Origin: Strigamia acuminata
Taxonomy: Eukaryota; Arthropoda; Chilopoda; Geophilomorpha; Linotaeniidae
NCBI GenBank assembly: GCA_949358305.1
Contig: OX442315.1
Location: 10,754,427 to 10,814,426, forward strand
DNA: 60,000 nucleotides
Direction of reading: 5' to 3'
Every line of letters begins with the position of its first letter. Within the stretch, counting starts at the first letter, position 1. The notes beneath the pieces were generated by a model. The model was not told the DNA's origin. It saw only the letters and a list, made by a program, of their open reading frames with translations, and made no database searches. A program made the translations under genes and the position numbers. Shown piece after piece: positions 11,413-22,142 of the stretch.

Positions 11413-14008
11413 TTATACCTGCAGTTTTATCTCATAGGCCTTTATCAGCGCGCGGAACGAATAATAAATTCCGTTGACTCCGCAAAGACAACCTAAGCAT
11501 ATGATAAACACATTGAAACTAATAACATACCACTCTAGGTAATTCCACTTAATTCTTAAGTGAAAATAAGAAGGCCAGATAAGGGACAGCATGGTGCCTG
11601 TAAAACTACCAATCAGGCCCATGAGAATGGCGAAGTGTGGAATTCCAACGGCAAAGAAGACCGTAATCAAAACAACCACAATTCTCAGTGCCAAGCCCCA
11701 GACCTTCAGCTCTCCATCCAGAGCATAGCAGGATGGGAAATAGGTAGTGGGCCGGCCCCGGAAGAAAGCCGTTTCTAAGAGCTCTACCGCGGCGTAGAAA
11801 GGTAGAGGGTAGGATAAAAGGGCTTTGATTACCAGAATGAAGTTGATGAGTCCTTTGAAGCCTCTGGTGGGTAGGTTGATGGTGATCTCTTCTTCTGTAT
11901 CATTGGCCCAGGTGAGAAAACAAAGGTAGGCAAAGATGCCTTTGAAGGCGGCCGCTGCGATGTGGCTCCAGTTGAGCATGCAATTGAACCGTGATCTGTC
12001 GATAAGATTGCCTTCGAGAGACGGCAAGAAGATCTGCGAAGTGTAGCTGAAGACAATTATTCCCAAACTGATGGGGAAGTAGTAAATGTCGATTTTCATT
12101 TGGACTTTGCTCCAAGCCCAGCTACCGGCTTGGGTAAGGCAATAGCCCAGAATGATGATATTGATGGCCAAGTGGACCATGGAACACCAGAAGGAGAGAA
12201 AGGATACAGAACGAAGATTCTTGAGGAAAGCGCAAGGCAGCAGGAACATTCCGGCTACCATCATCCAAGATTCTTTGTCCAAAGATCCTTTCGGGAATGT
12301 GCCAAACATGAGGTCTCCGCATAACACCACGTATAGAATACAAGTCATGAGCAGCTCCACCAATTGGGCTATGTTCACCATTTTGCCGCCGTATCGTTCT
12401 CCCAGCACGCATTGCGCGACAGCTACGTAACTGTCCCGGACGCGGACTTTTTCGCCACGCTCGTTCAACTCGTACAGACACTGGACTAGAATTTTGCCTG
12501 TGTGGCAGCAGATGTAAGCGACGAACACCATGGCAAACACGCCCCAGTATCCACCGTTCTTCACAGCGTAGGGTAGAGAGACGACAAACATACCCTACAA
12601 CAACAAAACAATGTTTTAGGCGTACAATCGAAACTGATACAAGGGCAATGTCTGTTTACATTGTTGACAAGTTTCCATTGTAAAGGTGGAAACACAAGGG
12701 AGCGGGTAAAATTCCAAACAATAAAGTAATAGCCAAAACCTAAATTTGTGTATTTCGTGTATTTCGTGGATTTGATCATCGTGTGTGTTGCGTCCAGCGC
12801 CTCGTGGCCCTCCCCTGACCACGTGGTGTCCGTCCGAACACTCACACTTGCTAGTACAAGTTTAAAGAGGGAGTCACTTGACGTGCTTTTGGCTTACCGG
12901 CTTGACTGGCAAACTCAAGCTAGCTAGGTAGCTAGTCAGAAATTCCCGCCAAGATCTCCTCCAAGAATTTCCTCACGATTCTGATTGGCTGTCAAAGTCA
13001 CATGACCAAAACACCAGCAAGCTTGAAACTGGTAGATCAAGCTCGCTTCAAAACAAAGCTTTGAATAAAACGCAAGCTTGTGTTTGCTCAAGCGGGCGAG
13101 TTTTTAGCCGCTTTTTCAAGTGATAGCAAGCTTTTAAATTTTACCCGCTCCCTTGTGTTTCCACCTTTAGCCTTGTGGATACAAATTAGACTTTAACCGA
13201 TATCCACATTTTTCAATACAGGTCGAACCTCGCTATAACGAATGGGCCAAGGAGAAAAAATCCTGGGAATTCACTACAGTGAAATTATTTATAATGGGAG
13301 AAATAAAGGCAGGCAGAAAACTATAGTTGAAATCATAAATTCGTTATAACGAGGAATTTGTTATTACGGTGTTTGTTATCGGCCTATATTAATTACCAGC
13401 AACCGCATATCGGTCGACACCGATTATCGGCAACCAAATATCTCGCGGTGCCGACGAATAGCGGCTGATACCATTCCTGATACTGGTAACTGGAACACAC
13501 TCTTTGATTGTTGAGATTTGTCAATCAATGGGAATTTGTCACAAGTTTTGTAAACAAAGTTAAACTCAAAGTCAAACATGTTTGATTGTTTAGATTTCTC
13601 CGATGGTAGTTCAAATAACTGATTTAACTTTGAGTGTACCGACCAGACTGTGTCAACAAGGATAACAGAGTTGCTTAATACCTGTATAGCATTGGTTACA
13701 TTCCATCCAGCCTGCCATTCTGTTATTGGTGTTTTCATATCAAACTCACCGACCCCTCCGATGGCACCATCATCATCTCTTTCCACGCCGACCATGCCAT
13801 TGTATTTGGCTGATCCATAATCACCTCCTTCCCCTCCGAAATTCGTTTGTTCCACAGTCCCTTCGTCACCTTCCGGAATACGCCCCAACGAAGACATTTC
13901 GGTTTCCTTGTTGAGGTTTCTCGGAGCGAATCCGGATTTCTCTTCTCCATCGCCGCAGTCCGGCATGTAACGCCGCAACCGGTTCAGCATATTGACCACT
14001 CCATCCAT
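11413..14008 (-). CDS. SLC32A1: Vesicular inhibitory amino acid transporter (VGAT/VIAAT-like)
   Basis: Two coding exons on the minus strand: 13682-14008 (109 codons, ATG at 14008) and 11413-12594, joined in phase 0 after NAIQ to give GMFVVSLPYAV. The 502-aa product is close to the 525 aa of human VGAT. It has a long acidic cytoplasmic N-terminus, then about ten membrane segments of the amino-acid/auxin permease (SLC32/36/38) fold. Family signatures include AGWNVTNAIQ, the GGY motif after the first helix, CCHTGKILVQCLYE, RVRDSYVA, FSYTSQIFLPSLEGN and ALLSYPLPFYAAVE. In the family it is an H+-coupled antiporter loading GABA and glycine into synaptic vesicles. The C-terminus is short (KAYEIKLQV). 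The 1,087-bp intron contains two inverted-repeat elements. Expected to mark inhibitory neurons; no regulatory site was identified. Confidence 0.96.
12682..13168. mobile_element. TIR element in VGAT intron
   Basis: AAAGGTGGAAACACAAGGGA at the left and its inverted complement TCCCTTGTGTTTCCACCTTT at the right, flanked by TA on both sides. The inverted match continues inward (GCGGGTAAAATT). About 487 bp, no transposase frame. Confidence 0.9.
13219..13380. mobile_element. Pogo/Tigger-like terminal repeat fragment
   Basis: CAGGTCGAACCTCGCTATAA at the left and an inverted TTCGTTATAACGAGG near 13340 resemble the ends typical of pogo/Tigger elements. Related CTCGTTATAACG sequences occur at 15505-15565, 32075-32142 and 53667-54131. 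Non-autonomous here. Confidence 0.6.
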
Positions 14009-14232
14009 TTTTGCAAGTAATCACTAGAGTCTTGTGGAAGACAGTGTTGAACAAGACATTTTAGCAATAATGGAGAAAAACAACTTGGAAATTAACAATG
14101 GAAGACTTCGATAAGCATCTTTTGTTGTCGCTTTAATTTGTTGTAAACATCGGAAGACTCGGATATTGTTAAAGGTTTTCAACTATGTGTCACATTAGGT
14201 TGACTTCGTATTGTTGCAATTCGAAAAAGCCG

Positions 14233-14529
14233 TCATATTGAGATTTTCTGTAGAAACAAAGAAAATAAAACAAAACAATGAATGAGATTAAATCTATGCA
14301 ACCAGTCAATAATAGCAAACAAAAATGCAACAAAAACTACAACAATGGTTAAATATGTCTCTATTGTTGTGGGCCACCATTTGTTTTCACAAAGTTGTAG
14401 TATTGCAACAACAGATGGTGCCTGTGTCTCAAAAATGGCATATTGAAAGTCCGGACCATGACAAGCTGGGCCATGTTTATCTTCCACTAGACTGCAGTGC
14501 AAAAGATCATTTCCTGAAGTGAAAGTCAT
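14233..14529 (-). other. Unassigned open frame with one membrane-like segment
   Basis: A minus-strand frame preceded by a good acceptor (TTTCACTTCAG, exon from about 14525) encodes a cysteine-containing stretch then a 20-residue hydrophobic segment (TYLTIVVVFVAFLFAI). It looks somewhat like the second loop and last helix of a tetraspanin, but no upstream exons were found between it and the tetraspanin stop codon. The plus strand of 14448-14492 reads VYLPLDCSAK, and a diverged copy at 19289-19321 reads VYVPLDCNTK with several synonymous changes. Strand and status are unresolved. Confidence 0.25.
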
Positions 14530-15379
14530 TAAAAACAGAAGGACTCATGCAATTAAATGCTGTTTCATCATATTATTCCAAATTATAAACATTTTTAAAA
14601 AATTAATCAATTTTTTTTAAAAATAATCTTTAACCACAAAAATTAATTTTGACATTTTAAATTTTAATTATCATTTTCCATGAATTTATTTGATTGGAAA
14701 ACTGAGACAAAATTATTCCCCATTGAAATAACAAGGAGAAACAATTCTCAGACAAAATTGTCACTCTCTAGATCAACAAAACATTGTTTTTACGACTTAA
14801 AACAATGACCAGATACAATATCAACATAATAACCACACCAATTACCGACTAACACGAGTCAATTGTCTTAAATCCAGACAGAACGATTGTTTCAAACCAC
14901 GCCACCCTCTTAACACATGAGAATATTGATTTTTTTTACGACGCGGTCTCGAGCAAATCAATAAAATTGACACGAACCAACATCGCGAGACAACAATCCG
15001 CTCGCAAAACACTCGAAACAATCAAACATTAATTCACAAACACGAAAAAAATCACTACAAACAATCAACTAGCATCGTTGCACGAAACAAAATCGATTAC
15101 TTGAACGTAAGACGAGGAAAACGTTGATCAAATGGCCGATGATAAACAACATGGATGCCGACGCGGATTTCCTCTTACCATCACAAATCCACCGAAACAA
15201 ACATCACCGGCTTTCTGAAACGATCAAACGGATGAAACAATGCGAGATAACACGTGACACTCGAGATTTGTACAGTTAAAAGCTCGTTCGATGCAGAAAC
15301 GTCGGATCGAAGTTCGTCTTCTCATGTCTTCGTCTTCTGGCTGGTGATGACGGAGGGCGGGATGCTGGGAAATGCGACC

Positions 15380-15389
15380 GCGCATGCGC
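15380..15389. promoter_or_regulatory. NRF1-like palindrome GCGCATGCGC
   Basis: A perfect match to the palindromic core bound by NRF1-family factors, inside the most CpG-rich stretch of the region (about 15080-15400). It lies 1.4 kb upstream of the VGAT start codon, so a VGAT promoter role is possible but unproven. Confidence 0.35.
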
Positions 15390-15724
15390 GAGAAAATAGT
15401 GGATTTAACCCTCGTCGATTTTGAATTGTTTACGTAATCTCCATTGATTTTTTGGCTCGGTTACGTCGAATTTTAATTGATTTCTGGTTAATGGGAGCGG
15501 GAACCTCGTTATAACGACGTTCATTTGTTTGGTTTTTGGACGCGAGTTTGTAGTAACGAGGTTCAATGAAATTTGAATTATTGGATTGTTATGACGTCAT
15601 GCGGAGTTTTATTATAACTTTCTATACATTGTTTATAATACATCGTTATTATTATTATTAAATATTTGTTTTTTTAATTTATTTTGATTCCTAATTTTAA
15701 AGATTAATGAAAATCCTTAAAAGT

Positions 15725-18700
15725 CTAGAACGCGTGTAACTGACTTCGTTTCTCCATTTTTAATCTTCGTATGCGTTTAGTTAAATGGCTCACTACGTAT
15801 ACCGATGCAACAATACTGAAAATCTAGGTTTTTAAGGAAAAAAGTCGTTTAAAACGAAAAGAATTGTGTTAAAAATATTAAAAAATTACTTCTAGTAGTC
15901 CAAAACCGGCAACAGATGGCGCCCAAAGGACCTTGTTTTCGTCCAGCCATTGTTTGATTTTGAGCCCGCATCCATCCTGAAAGATTGATAAGATCGTTGA
16001 ATATTATAATAGTTGCTTTTCAAAGGGTTGTTGGATTCGAACTTGTTTTAGCCTTAAGCCGGTGAGATCTCGCGTTACATTTCGCTTGGCGACGACGAAT
16101 GTGACGTTGATGTTGTCGTATGGCGTGCCGAGTGTTGTGTGTGGCGGAATGAGATAGCAGGATGAGTCTATAACATCGTTTCTATAGGCGAACTCTCTTG
16201 GTCCTTCGTATCCACAGCAATCCAGCTACACCGGAATAAAAAGAGCATTATTTGATTATAAGATCCGACGAGATTTGCGTCGAGATTTGACGAGATTTGC
16301 GACGAGGACTGACGAGATTCGCGACGAGGTGTGACGAGATTTGTCTCGGGATCGAATGAGGTAACAAAATTGGGTTTATTCGTAAGTTTTATGTGTGAAT
16401 TATTATAAAATAGATTTCACAGAAATTATTATTATGAATTTCTTGCCAGATTATAAGATCTGACGAGATTTGCGACGAGATCTGACGAGATTCGCGACGA
16501 GGTGTGACGAGATTTGTCGCGGGATTAAATGAGGTAACAAAATTGGTTTTATTTGTAAGTTTTATGTGTAGATTTTATAAAATAGATTTTAAGGGAATTA
16601 TTAATATGAATTTTTTGTCAAATAATGGTGGACAGACAACCAAAATAAGACCACATTTTGTTCGTTTCTGCGCCGTTTTGTTAGATAATAAAAGAAATTA
16701 GGCTTACTTGCTCCTGAACCAAATTCCTTGTTGCTGGATTGACCTCTGTCCATCCATATTGAATCGCATCTTCCATCTATACACAGTTTTGCCAAACATC
16801 AGTCAAGTTTACACATGAGTAATTTAAAAGTGACAAAAACACGCCTGACCTCGACTCTTAGTATGACCAGAGTTAAAATGCCACCAATTTGCGATGCAAT
16901 GCATAAAACAGCAACTAACGTGTACTGAAATAGGCGAGAAAGAAACTCTTGTTTATATTTAATTAATTGATCAGAAATTCAGTAGAAATTGTTACCAGTA
17001 CGACCAAGCAACGGTTCTGACTGATTACTCCTGCAAAACCTAAAATTCCTACAGTAATAGAATGGAATATTAAAAATAATATTAGAAATTTTTGTTTAAT
17101 TTATTTTTTGTTTTCTTTTGAGATTTCATGGATCATCAGATGCCTGTGTTTGGATCCAAATGTGCCCTCCCGCGGCTACTCTTTAGTGTTCATTCACACG
17201 CAAGAATTGAAAGTACGGTGTGTGAGTAAATTGGAAGAGTATTAATTTGTTCATTGAAGGATTAAGCCTGGCTAATAACCATAGAATTTTTTAAGATAAA
17301 TTTTTTAATTGTGTTGTTTTTTATTTTATTAGAATAATTACCGTATTTTACCGATTAAGAGTCGCTCTCGAATAGTAGCTGTGGCTGAGACACCAAGAAT
17401 AGCGTATTTTTGCAAAAGTATGGAATTGTTTCCGTATTTAACCTCATGAACGATGAACGTATGCTTCGTTCGTGACGTTCAGACTTCGTTTGTTACACTA
17501 AACAAATGTAACGAACGAAAAACTGAAATTGTAATTGCTGACAAAAATGGCGGTTTTGAATAAGAGCCGCGGCTTTTAATCGATAAAATACGGTACTATG
17601 TTTTTTGAAGTGGCTACGTTCATGTCTGACGTGAAAGTATTATTTTTATGACGCACTGTGATTGGTTGAGAGATGCATTAAGATACATTGATGAAAATAC
17701 TTGGTTAAGTCTACTAGTATGTTGCTAAAAAAATAAGGTTTGGTTAGGGGGGGGGGGGGGGGGGGGGCTAATTCCCCCCTTCCCTGTAAGAAGGGAAAAA
17801 AAAACCTCGAAAACATTATTTTGAGAAAATGTACGTTGAGGAAATGAACAGAAATCATTGAAGAGTAAAAGATTTAAACGGGATTTTGTTGGATTTGGAG
17901 TAAATATTGTTGGATTTGCAGTAAATTTTGTTGGATTTCCAGTAAATTTTGTTAGATTTGCAGTAAATTTTGTTTGATTTACAGTAAATTTTGTCTGATT
18001 TACAGTAAATTTTGTTTGATTTTCAGTAAATTTTGTTTGATTTACAGTAAATTTTGTTTGATTTACAGTAAGTTTAGTTTAGATTTGAATTGATTCACAG
18101 GATTTACTAATCTTAAATCTTCATAACTCGAAATTTTAAACATTTTCTGTGTCTGTAACCCACATTAGCTGCCCCACCAATACCAATCTTCCATCTGTGC
18201 TTGATTTATTTCATAAATTGAAGTTCAATATTCAAAACTAAAGGTTGACTCATTGAAGTGTATTGACCCAAAAACTGACTTACAAAAAATAAAAATTAGA
18301 CTTACCAGTAAAAAAGAGGTAAAATCCAATACCTATGATTACATAAGTAAACAACTGGAACATAAAATATGCACAAAAAAAAATGAAATAGACCAAAAAC
18401 AGCAGAAAAAAAAAATAATTCTTACCAAATTTCCTGATAAAAACTTGCCCAATGTGACAGATGTGGCCAAAACCCAGGCAATAAAACCAATTAAAAATGA
18501 ACCAACCAACTGAAACGATTAAAAAGTCAATCCAAATTATAAAACATGAATTTTTTATATATACCATATTTTACCGATTAAGAGTCGCCTTCGAATAGTA
18601 GCCGCGGCTGAGACACCAAGAATAAGGTTATAGTCATTTTTGCGACGCTCATTTTAGCGATTTTTACCAAAAAAGTCCCATTTTAGCGTACATGTCATTT

Positions 18701-20488
18701 TAGCGACACAAAAATTTAGGTTTTAGCGACAAGTGGTTTTCATCAAAAAACCAGTAAGGTTAGGTTTGCGGGGGGTCAATGGGGGGCGCAGCCCCCCCTT
18801 GTTAGCCCTTCTTAGGAATTAAACCTAGGTTTTTGTGTCGCTAAAATGACATGTTCGCTAAAATGAAATCGCTAAAATGAAATCGCTAAAATGATGTATA
18901 TCCCAAGAATAGCGTATTTTTGCAAAAGTACGGTATTGTTTTCGTATTTAACCTCACAAATATTTTTAAGCTTAACAAGCAATAAAATAACCATCCTCTG
19001 CTACCAACGTACACTTCGTTTGTGACGTTCAGACTTCGTTAGTTACATTAAACAAATGTAAGAAACAAAAAGCCGAAATCGTAATTGGCGACAAAAATGG
19101 CGGTTTTGAATAAGAGCCGCGGTTCTTAATCGATAAAATACGGTATAAATTGCACCAACAAAACCAAATATTGTAGCTAATATGTAACCAAAAGTTAAGT
19201 GTTTGATTGGATTGAATTAGATCTAAAGGTATTCAAAAAGGAAGAATGAATTAAGGCCCAAGGTTATGATTCCAACCATGTGTTGGTGGGTTTATGTTCC
19301 ATTAGATTGTAACACTAAAACAAAAGATGAGAGTTGTATGGGAGAAAAGATTACTACTTTCTCATACACACTGATCCTTTCCCATAGTTTTTTTTCAATT
19401 TTTTTCAAAGTTTATTGTACATCATTACCCTTTTATTGGTTGACCTCATTTCCTCAATCACCTTAGAAGAAGTGCTGTGGTGGGTGAATAAACTTTAAGT
19501 GAATTTTTCAATTTTTTCTTTTTTTATTTATACTAGGGAAGAAATGTTGGATTAATGTTTTTGTTTTTGTTTTAATTATTATTATTGTTTTTAATTAGGA
19601 TTGTGTAGACAAAACTGGGTTTGTTGTAAAATTGTAGAGATTAATTGTGGTTTTTGGTTTTTGTATTTTTTTTTTGGGTTTAATTGGAATTTATTTGTTA
19701 ATTGATTTATGGATTTGAAGCTGATATTGTTTTTTTGATATTTTTATGTGAAATAAACTCACATAACCCTTTGATTTCAACAAGAAAATATCTGTGTAAT
19801 GAATATCTGTGTAATGACTGATTTTTAACAAAAATATCAAGTTATTATTTTTTTAATAATGAAGAAAGTGTCAAAATTCATTTTCAAAAATGAATAAAAC
19901 ATCAAAATTTATTTTTAAAAATGAAGAAAATGTCAAAATTGATTTTTTAAAATGAATAAAACATCAAAATTTATTTTTAAAAATGAAGAAAATGTCAAAA
20001 TTCATTTTTAAAAATGAAGAAAAAACCAAAATTCATTTTTCAAAATGAAAAAAAAAATTTCAACAAAACTTTAAAAAAAAAAAATTAATTCTAAAAAAAA
20101 AAAAACAATTTTAAATTTTAACCATTGTTTGATATAATTAAATAGAAAATAAAACTATTTCTTAGACAAAACAAAGCAAATAAAAAAAAACATGAAAAAC
20201 AACTGTCATAATCAACAGGAAACTGCAAGTTCCATAGATTGGAAAAAAATAATTTGGCTACACAGGGGTGACTCGTCCTACAATGGACTTCCGGATGAAC
20301 CTTCCTTTTCTCATACCCATAGTTCCCCAAAATGCAAATCCAATCAGAATAAAATTTAAAAAATACAAAAACAAAACTTTAAAAAATGAAATAAAAATTG
20401 TACTTACCCATATTATAACTGTTAGCAACACCAAGACATAGGAACAGAATGATGGAGATAACTTTTGAGGTGAATAACTCGCCTTCAT
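15725..20488 (-). CDS. Tetraspanin, complete nine-exon gene
   Basis: Exons in transcript order: 20408-20488, 18426-18509, 18306-18354, 16996-17048, 16850-16924, 16708-16776, 16079-16225, 15890-15976, 15725-15823. All junctions keep frame and give 247 aa, the usual tetraspanin length. TM1 spans exons 1-2 (SYVLVLLTVIIW, LVGSFLIGFIAWVLA), followed by a short first loop. TM2 is in exons 3-4 and ends in the signature GILGFAGVISQNRC; TM3 is exon 5 (YTLVAVLCIASQIGG). The large loop is exons 6-8 and contains the diagnostic CCG (residues 140-142), a further Cys at 160 and GC at 189, so a four-cysteine loop. TM4 (VAGFGLLEIFSIVASVYVV) precedes a basic tail (HLTKRIRRLKMEKR). Tetraspanins organise membrane microdomains with integrins and other partners; the paralogue group is not clear. 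The last acceptor used is AACCTAG at 15824; a nearer CAG would break the frame. Confidence 0.92.
16255..16620. repeat. Tandem duplication (~187 bp) rich in GACGAGATTTGCG
   Basis: TTATAAGATCCGACGAGATT at about 16255 is repeated as TTATAAGATCTGACGAGATT at about 16449, with the following sequence (AATGAGGTAACAAAATTGG, TAAGTTTTATGTG) also repeated. Each half carries internal copies of a GACGAGATTTGCGAC unit. It lies in tetraspanin intron 6. Confidence 0.85.
17341..17593. mobile_element. TA-flanked MITE, family A, copy 1
   Basis: Starts CCGTATTTTACCGATTAAGA and ends ATCGATAAAATACGG, flanked by TA on both sides. 253 bp without coding capacity. Near-identical ends are found at 18564-19143 and 21303-21433. 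It sits in tetraspanin intron 3. Confidence 0.9.
17748..17768. repeat. Poly-G run
   Basis: A run of about twenty G residues in tetraspanin intron 3, followed by CCCCCC after a short gap. Such runs are prone to length errors in sequencing. Confidence 0.9.
17879..18086. repeat. Minisatellite, unit about 24 bp (TTTGTTGGATTTGCAGTAAA)
   Basis: About eight imperfect copies of a GGATTT(G/A)CAGTAAATTTTGTT unit in tandem within tetraspanin intron 3. Confidence 0.9.
18564..19143. mobile_element. TA-flanked MITE, family A, copy 2, with nested insertion
   Basis: Ends CCATATTTTACCGATTAAGA and ATCGATAAAATACGG match the copy at 17341-17593, with TA on each side. The middle is interrupted at about 18625-18904 by a TTAGCGAC-family element; sequence on both sides of it (ACACCAAGAAT, CAAGAATAGCGTATTTTTGC) matches the uninterrupted copy. 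It abuts the decayed tetraspanin exon at 19146. Confidence 0.9.
18625..18904. mobile_element. TTAGCGAC-family element nested in MITE A
   Basis: Repeated TTTTAGCGA / TCGCTAAAATG motifs in opposite orientations at the two ends, with a GTAAGGTTAGGTTTGCGGGG core. A related element is at 50030-50413. Its insertion into MITE copy 2 dates it as younger than that copy. Confidence 0.8.
19146..20360 (-). pseudogene. Decayed second copy of tetraspanin exons 2-4
   Basis: Inside tetraspanin intron 1 three segments echo the functional exons 2, 3 and 4 in the same order and strand. 20281-20360 reads NFILIGFAFW...KGRFIRKSI against exon 2 SFLIGFIAW...LGKFLSGNL. 20162-20223 reads LLIMTVVFHVFFYLLCF against exon 3. 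19146-19177 reads TIFGFVGAIY against exon 4 GILGFAGVIS. The first has no acceptor in the right phase and the second is followed by a weak GTCTAA donor. The third is cut off where a family A MITE has inserted. A duplication that has decayed is the simplest reading; former alternative exons are possible. Confidence 0.55.
19848..20060. repeat. Tandem repeat, unit about 30 bp (AAAATGAAGAAAATGTCAAA)
   Basis: Six to seven imperfect copies of AAAATGAAGAAAATGTCAAAATTCATTTTT, each unit containing a short palindrome (TTCATTTTTAAAAATGAA). Located in tetraspanin intron 1. Confidence 0.85.
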
Positions 20489-22142
20489 CCTAATTTGGTT
20501 TTAAAGTGCACATAAATAAATGCAAAAGAAAAATATGAATTCAAAATGATACCTGAATTCATATCAGTTTGCTTTTTACTCGCGTTCTACTTGCGTCCCA
20601 GAGCAGTGAATGAATTTCCTGAGTTAAAAACAGTCATAGCCCACTTGATTTAATTGAGCGTCAAGTCACTGCGCATGTGCAGTAACTTATTGTGTTCTTT
20701 AAAGCACTTTATGCAGTTTGAGTCAATTAGAAATTATTGATTAACTTGTGATTAGATTGTTTTCAGATGGTGGATACAGAAAATAATTTATTAATAATTT
20801 ATAATAATTTAAAAAAAAATTTTTTTTTTAAATTTAAATATAAATTATTTTTTCACTATTTTTACAAACTGTAGTAAATGCAGAGTATTTTTTTTTCTAA
20901 AATTAAACATAAAAAAAATATTTTTTTTTGGTTGAAATTCAAAGTACGAATCTCATTTAATGCACTAATCTCAATTAAAATGTATCTTGTGTCGGTTCGT
21001 TGAAAAAAAATATATGATTTTTGATTGTTTTCAGCTTTCATTATGATTATTGATTGTTGCTGGTGGAACCGGAAGTCCCCAAGTCACGTTTTAGGTCGCC
21101 AGATTACAAAACAACTCCCCCTGGCAGGAGAGAGAGAGACCCTCACACGGGATTTACATATTGGATCAAGGTGACGCAAATCAAAACAACAACAGCGGTG
21201 TGATGAGGCAGTGTACACCCTAAATGGGGAACCTAATTCGGATACCCAAGTAATGCGAAATATATTTATTTAAGAATAAAAAGTTTTCACTTTTCTTTAA
21301 TACCGTATTTTACCGATTAAGAGTCGCCCTCAAATTGTAGCAGCCCTCGAATAAGAGTCGCACTCGATTAATAGCCGCGGCTGAAAGTGGCAGTTTTAAA
21401 TAAGAGCCGTGGCCCTTACTCGGTAAAATACGGTATTTGTTATTATTTGACATGGTTTAATGTATTTTTCCAAGATAACATTAATTGTGAATTTATTTTT
21501 TTACAAATATAATTATTTTGTTATTTTTAGGTAAATTATTTCTCTTTTTTCGTTTTACAAAACCAGGAAGAGTTACTAGACTAATCAGAAAGAAGTGTCC
21601 GACTGTTGGTTCAAAAAATGTCAATATTTAGTGATTTCACATGATTTTTGGTCGAAACTTGTTGATATTTCGTTATTTCCGTATTTCACATGATTTGGAT
21701 TATAATAAATCACCTAAAATGTAGACATAACGTTATTTCACACAAAATCTCTCAATATCGTCATTTTACTTATTTCCGTAAATGTTGCACTGTATGCCTA
21801 ATTGGGGGCGCATACCAGTCGACAGTAATTTACCACGAATCAAGCATTTATATTTTTTAATTTTATTAAGGAAAAATTATTGAATTAAATAAAAATTGGC
21901 ATTTGGTAACTGGAGATGCTTCATCTTATCTTTTAAGGATTTCCTTGAAAATTTGAAACTCTTGTACCCATCTCAATTGATTAATTGAAATATCTAATCT
22001 GTTTACTTATTTTCAAACTTTACGTGTCACTTTAAGTGACAATTCTTATTGCACCAGACACCATTCCGTAGCTCGCAAAGTAAGCAAATGTAACCACTAA
22101 CAAGCCAAATATTTATGTTTATTTTTTAGGACACAAAACATC
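20489..22142. other. Intergenic region between tetraspanin and first ACSBG gene
   Basis: No coding exon recognised. It is the divergent 5' region of a minus-strand and a plus-strand gene and so should hold both promoters. It contains poly-A/T tracts around 20810-20930 and a family A MITE (21303-21433). An acceptor-like TTTATTTTTTAG ends at 22129, thirteen bases before the ACSBG start codon. Confidence 0.5.
21303..21433. mobile_element. TA-flanked MITE, family A, copy 3 (131 bp)
   Basis: Starts CCGTATTTTACCGATTAAGA and ends TCGGTAAAATACGG with TA on both sides. The interior carries GAATAAGAGTCGCACTCG and AATAAGAGCCGTGGC, so it is a compact internally deleted copy. Confidence 0.9.

Noticed and set aside
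12122-12481. Alternative frames of 92-119 codons over the VGAT exon
   Set aside because: They are shadow frames of the strongly conserved transporter coding sequence.
15823-15840. Using the CAG acceptor nearest to the last tetraspanin exon
   Set aside because: It gives the wrong phase and a short tail ending in a stop; the upstream AACCTAG acceptor restores a typical TM4 and basic tail.
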